Origin: Nipponacmea schrenckii
Lineage: Eukaryota; Mollusca; Gastropoda; Lottiidae
DNA length: 64,000 nucleotides
Direction of reading: 5' to 3'
Assembly (NCBI GenBank): GCA_030562195.1
Contig: JAUJPP010000012.1
Coordinates: forward strand, 19,778,001-19,842,000
Under the pieces are notes generated by a model, which ran no database searches, was not told where the DNA came from, and was given only the letters and a program-made list of their open reading frames with translations. The translations under genes and the position numbers were made by a program. Shown piece after piece: positions 45,001-51,000 of the stretch. Position 1 is the first letter of the stretch. The number at the start of each line of letters is the position of its first letter.

Positions 45001-48000
45001 TAGACTCGTTCCTTGGAGAAAATGTAAAGATGGAATATCCACATGGGTTAAAACCTCACTTTTAATGAAAGTTGCTACAATTGGAACACTAAGTTAAGAA
45101 AATGCGAAATTCAGAAAAACTTTGGTTTCTATGTAATTTTCAAAGCTGAATATTTTAATGAGTCATTAAAATATTAATGGATATTCTACACAGCTCTGTT
45201 TTTACATTGAGCACAGGAACATGATAATACTTACATATTCGGGTGTGTTTTTCTTCAAATTGCTCAGCTGTTCTTGAATTCTCCCCAGCTGTCTTTTATC
45301 CTCTTCTATTTTCTGTTGTTTCCTATCAATCTCAGATTCTACTTGTGTAGCCATATCTCTTAGTTGAGTTACCTTCAAATAAATCAAGAATAAAGTTATT
45401 ACAGACAGAATCTGTAGAACAAGTATCAAGTTATTACAGATAGAATCTGTAGAACAAGTATCAATTTATTACAGACAGAATCTGTAGAACAAGTATCAAG
45501 TTATTACAGATAGAATCTGTAGAACAAGTATCAAGTTATTACAGACAGAATCTGTAGAACAAGTATCAAGTTATTACAGATAGAATCTGTAGAACAAATA
45601 TCAAGTTATTACAGATAGAATCTGTAGAACAAGTATCAAGTTATTACAGACAGAATCTGTAGAACAAGTATCAAGTTATTACAGATAGAATCTGTAGAAC
45701 AAGTATCAAGTTATTATAGACAGAATCTGTAGAACAAGTATCAAGTAGAAGTTATTACAGATTACAGATAGAATCTGTAGAACAAGTATCAAGTTATTAC
45801 AGATAGAATCTGTAGAACAAGTATCAAGTTATTACAGATAGAATCAGTAGAACAAGTATCAAGTTATTACAGATAGAATCAGTAGAACAAGTATCAAGTT
45901 ATTACAGATAGAATCAGTAGAACAAGTATCAAGTTATTACAGATAGAATCTGTAGAACAAGTATCAAGTTATTACAGATAGAATCTGTAGAACAAGTATC
46001 AAGTTATTACAGATAGAATCAGTAGAACAAGTATCAAGTTATTACAGATAGAATCAGTAGAACAAGTATCAAGTTATTACAGATAGAATCAGTAGAACAA
46101 GTATCAAGTTATTACAGATAGAATCAGTAGAACAAGTATCAAGTTATTACAGATAGAATCTGTAGAACAAGTATCAAGTTATTACAGACAGAATCTGTAG
46201 AACAAGTATCAAGTTATTACAGATAGAATCTGTAGAACAAGTATCAAGTATTATTATCCAATACTTCAAGCTTGTAATTTTAAAAGCAATTACTTACATT
46301 GGACATTTTTCTGGCTAATCTCTGCCTCATTTTAAACTTTCCATCGCCTTTAAAATGATCTGGTGTTTCTCTCTGGGCCATTTTCTTCATATCAGCTGTA
46401 GCCCTTAATAACTTCTTCTCTGTCCATTCTAGATCATCCATTAAAGCTTTCAATTTCCTATCAGCTGTTAATTATAAATACAACAGATTTAATACAAGTA
46501 GTTTACCGTCAAATGGGCACTGGGGTGGGAGGCTGGGAAATCTGAGAGCTCAAAAGTGAATACGCACCCCCAGAATGGGCTGAATGTGAGACAGGACCAT
46601 GTCCTTGTGTATTGGACCTAATTCTGACCTATGTAAAATAAAGAGTCTATGTTTGTCCCCATGTGCTGAATGTTAGACAGGACCATGTCCTTGTGTATTG
46701 GACCTAATTCTGACCCATGTAAAATAAAAGGGCCAATGTTTGTCCTCATGTGCTGAATGTTAGAAAGGACCATGTCCTTGTGTATTGGACCTAATTCTGA
46801 CCTATGTAAAATAAAGAGTCTATGTTTGTCCCCATGTGCTGAATGTTAGATAGGACCATGTCCTTGTGTATTGGACCTAATTCTGACCCATGTAAAATAA
46901 AGAGTCTATGTTTGTCTCCATGGGCTGAATGTTAGACAGGACCATGTCCTTGTGTATTGGACCTAACCATAATTTAACTAAGAATAAGTTACCTAGCTCT
47001 AATTCTCGCTGCTTCTCTACCAATTTATTGTCCACATTCTGATGTAATTTACCAGCAACTGGTGTGAATCCTTTAGGAGGACTTGACATAGCTGAGGATG
47101 TGTCCATGGTGGACATGACTATTTTCTGTGGTGAGGACATGATAGAGGACTCCTGAGCATACTGGTTAGATCTATATCTGGCTTTACCAATATATGGACT
47201 TTCACCAATCAATCCACTATCATCTCCACTCTACATTAAACAATATGAAACTATATTTGTATTACGTGGCATTAATCTGGCTACTGTAAGGCTAGAAATT
47301 AATGTGTCAACAAATTAATGTGATACGGGGTATAGAGACAAGAATGCGAGAACAAATTAATGCGATCCGCGATAGGTGTCTACAAGTGTTTAATAAATGA
47401 AGACATGAACAATGATCAAGATTCTACCTTTAAATAGTCAAGTGTGAAAATCTTTTGTTTTGTTAACGTCATTGATTACTAATCAGCTTCAAATTTAGAG
47501 ATAATTACCTTATCCCGCCCGGTCTCAATTTAAATACTTAACTGCATATAATTCACTTGGAAATATGTATTTAAAAATGCGGATACAATGCGATCGCGGA
47601 TAAGTCGCATTTAACGCATTAATTTCTATCTCGCAATAATTTGTAGCCTTACAGTATCTCAACATTACAATATTATCAGAAATTGAGATATGACCATGCT
47701 ATTTTGTCAAAATACAGTATGTGTTATGTCTCAGCTAGCATCCCTTAATTCTTCTTTTTTAGATTCACTACAATAAGCACTGTAAGTGATTAATAGCTGT
47801 ACTTCTTAATAATTGCTTCAAGGAATCCACAAAGCAACGATATCAATGCATATCTAAACCTCAACATTTATCAGTCGTACACTTTCTATCCAAAGGGATA
47901 CTGCGTCTTAGCATGAACATAAAATTTTAGTTCTCAAGAATGGTCAATATGAGTATTATACTCATCAGTGAACTTACCTGGTGTCATAAAGTAACAGAAT

Positions 48001-51000
48001 CCCTAAAAAACCTTGGAAACTCGCAAAACTTAATCTTTTTTGAAAAATGCTTTATCAATTTATTAAGCGTTTTTCAATAATCAAATACATCTTTATGTAT
48101 AATTACTTAGTTTTTCTATATTTATTTTTTTTTTTTTATTTTATTTATGGCAGTAGGTATATTTACTGATGAATAGAGCTCTTGCTGACCAAGTTTAAAA
48201 TTTTCAAATTTTATGTTCATTCTAAGACCTATTATCTCTTTAAATAACAATAACAAAACATTTCTGGCTTGTGTGGCATTAATTACCTTTCATCTGCCTC
48301 TAAAACAAAGTAGACTACTTAGTTTCAAATAGCGTTAAAAAACACCCAAATATCTTTGTTTGACTATATCCCATATTTTGGTAATTTAACAAATATGGAG
48401 TATCCAGATAGCTTACCTGATCAAACGTAGCTGGAGGTCTTTCTCCCAATGAATCAAACTTGGAATCTATTTTGAAGAAAGCTAATTCTTGTTCCAACTG
48501 GTAATGTTTCTCACTAGCTTTAGTTAGATCTGATGTTTTCTTCTTCAACTAAAATTATATGACTTATTCAAGGTCATCGAACTTTCACACACCGATAGAG
48601 ATTAGAACTCGCGTCCGTATCCAAGTTAATGACGTCATGACGTTAAAGACCAACGCTCTAACCGCTGTGCTACAGAACCCGACAAACAACACTGGATAGA
48701 CTTAAAGCATAATAGCAAAATCCAAAGAAACTGACTGATCGTTATTGATAGTGAAAATCTCAGTTTAAATATCTTAAACAATGCTTGGATTGATTAAAAG
48801 AGAGCAGAGGTCAAATTCCTCCATATTGATTTTCGAAACAGGTATGAACTTACCAAATCCTCTCTGATTTTCAGCTCTTGTTCTAGGTTTTTGATCTTTT
48901 CTTGTGATTGTTGATCTTTTAGCTTCAGTTCAGTAGCTGATGTCTCTTTAGCTGATAATTCATGTACAGATTTATTATGACTCTCTTCTAAATGACGATT
49001 TCTACTTTCTTGTTCTTCTAGTTGTTGTTCCAATTTCTCTACTTCATCTATAAAACATCAAATTATATTGTTTGAAGTTGGATTAAGGCCTTTTTATTTA
49101 AGCAAATCTCTACAACTCTGATCATACGGAATGGCAGTGGCTCAGTGAGTTAGACACTAGCTCGTTGCCCCTAAGGTCCAGGGTTCAATCTCGTCAAAGC
49201 TCAAGATGAACTTTCGGATTTTTCACCCCAGTTTCCCCTTGTCAGTGATGCAGGTTGGAGGGACTGACATGGAAAAGAGTCTAGTCGTTCGGATAGGACA
49301 ATAAACCGAGGCCCTGTGTGCTACAGGCTGTGCAAAAAAAAGGGTAGGCCCCTTTCTTGGAAAAATTTCCCTCAAAGCACATAGCATGGCGTTGCCCGTC
49401 TTCATTAGCCCATAAGGTGACAATTTTAATCCAAGAACATCGAAATATATTTGTCTGCCATAGCTAAACCTTCCTCCACGACGTTTGAGGAAATTTGATT
49501 TGTACCATGTTTTGGTTCTTGGCCAACAAACAGAGTAACTATGTCTTGCTCAAATAAAACTGCCTTTAGATTTTTTTCAATTGGCAATGTCAACTTTACA
49601 CTAATATTTCTATATACCATATAAATATTACCTTGAGCAAATCTATCCTGAGCAGCAGATCGTTCAGCCTGTACCACTTGTTGACCATCCAGTGTTTCTA
49701 ATGGTTTAAGGTGAAATATAATGTACAGTCTATGATGAGATATCTCTGCTAGTGGGTTCTCACTGATATCCAATACACTCAAATCACTTAAAGATTTCAA
49801 CTTACTCACTTCAGATAACTGAAAATAATTATAAAAAGACATATATATTCTCAGTGATTTTCCTTTACAAATGATGATAATATGGACCTCATTTTCTCAC
49901 TGATGTGATGGGCATATTCAAAAAAATCGTCAAATTTGAACTTGACTGCCTCTTATCGATTCCAGTGCTCACACCAAGTTTAATTAAAATCCATTGAAAA
50001 TTGTGGCTATTTATTGTGTCTACAACAAATATAATGGCAGGGGCAATAACTCAAAAACTGTTCATTGCAAAATCATCAAATTCAAACTTGACTGCCGCCT
50101 TATCAATTCCAATGCTCACACCAAGTTTCATTCAAATCCATTTAAAATGGTAGTTTTTATTGTGTCCACAACAAATATATAGGCATGGCAGGGAAAATAA
50201 CTCAAAAATTGTTCATTGCAATATCCTCAAATTCAAACTTGACTGCCGTCTTATCAATTCAAATGCTCGCATTAAGTTTCATTAAAATCCATAGAAAATT
50301 GTGTCTACAACAAATGTTGACGGACGGGCCTACAGACAGGGGCGAGAACAATATACGTTCACATATTGGCATAAAAAAAGGACTCAGGTAACCAGGGTAG
50401 TCTATACACAGGAATGACCTTAGTGTATGGTAATGTTGCTGAAATTTCTATATACTGAGGAACCTAGTAGATGAAAATTCAACTTTCAACAAACTTGACT
50501 ACAACAGTAGGTTGAGATTATGGTCTCATTGGTCTCCTGTTGTACTATTTCAACTTAATATGGACATTTAATTTTTGCAATAACAAAAAAGAACACCATT
50601 TCTACAATACTTCCAAAAGAACTTACCGATTCCAACTTATTCCTGGAAATTCTAAATGTTCTCAAAGATTTTAATTTCTTAGACAACCATACAGGTATAT
50701 GATCAATTTGGTTACCAGTTACATTCAGAGTTTGTAGTGATACCAAGTTTTCCAGACCCTCTAATTTACTGATCATATTATAAGCTAAATTCAATTCACG
50801 TAATTTTGTGAGCTTGTCCATCTTCTCAATTTTCTCTATCATATGATTACTCAGGATCAACACTTGAAGTTTGCCCAGTTTCTCTAAGTTTTCTATATAC
50901 TGAAATAAAATATAATTAATTAATTATGCTTACTTAACTCTTGGAATACTAAGGGTGAATGAAATAAAGTTTATACTAGCATTCTGTGTATCTTTTTTAT

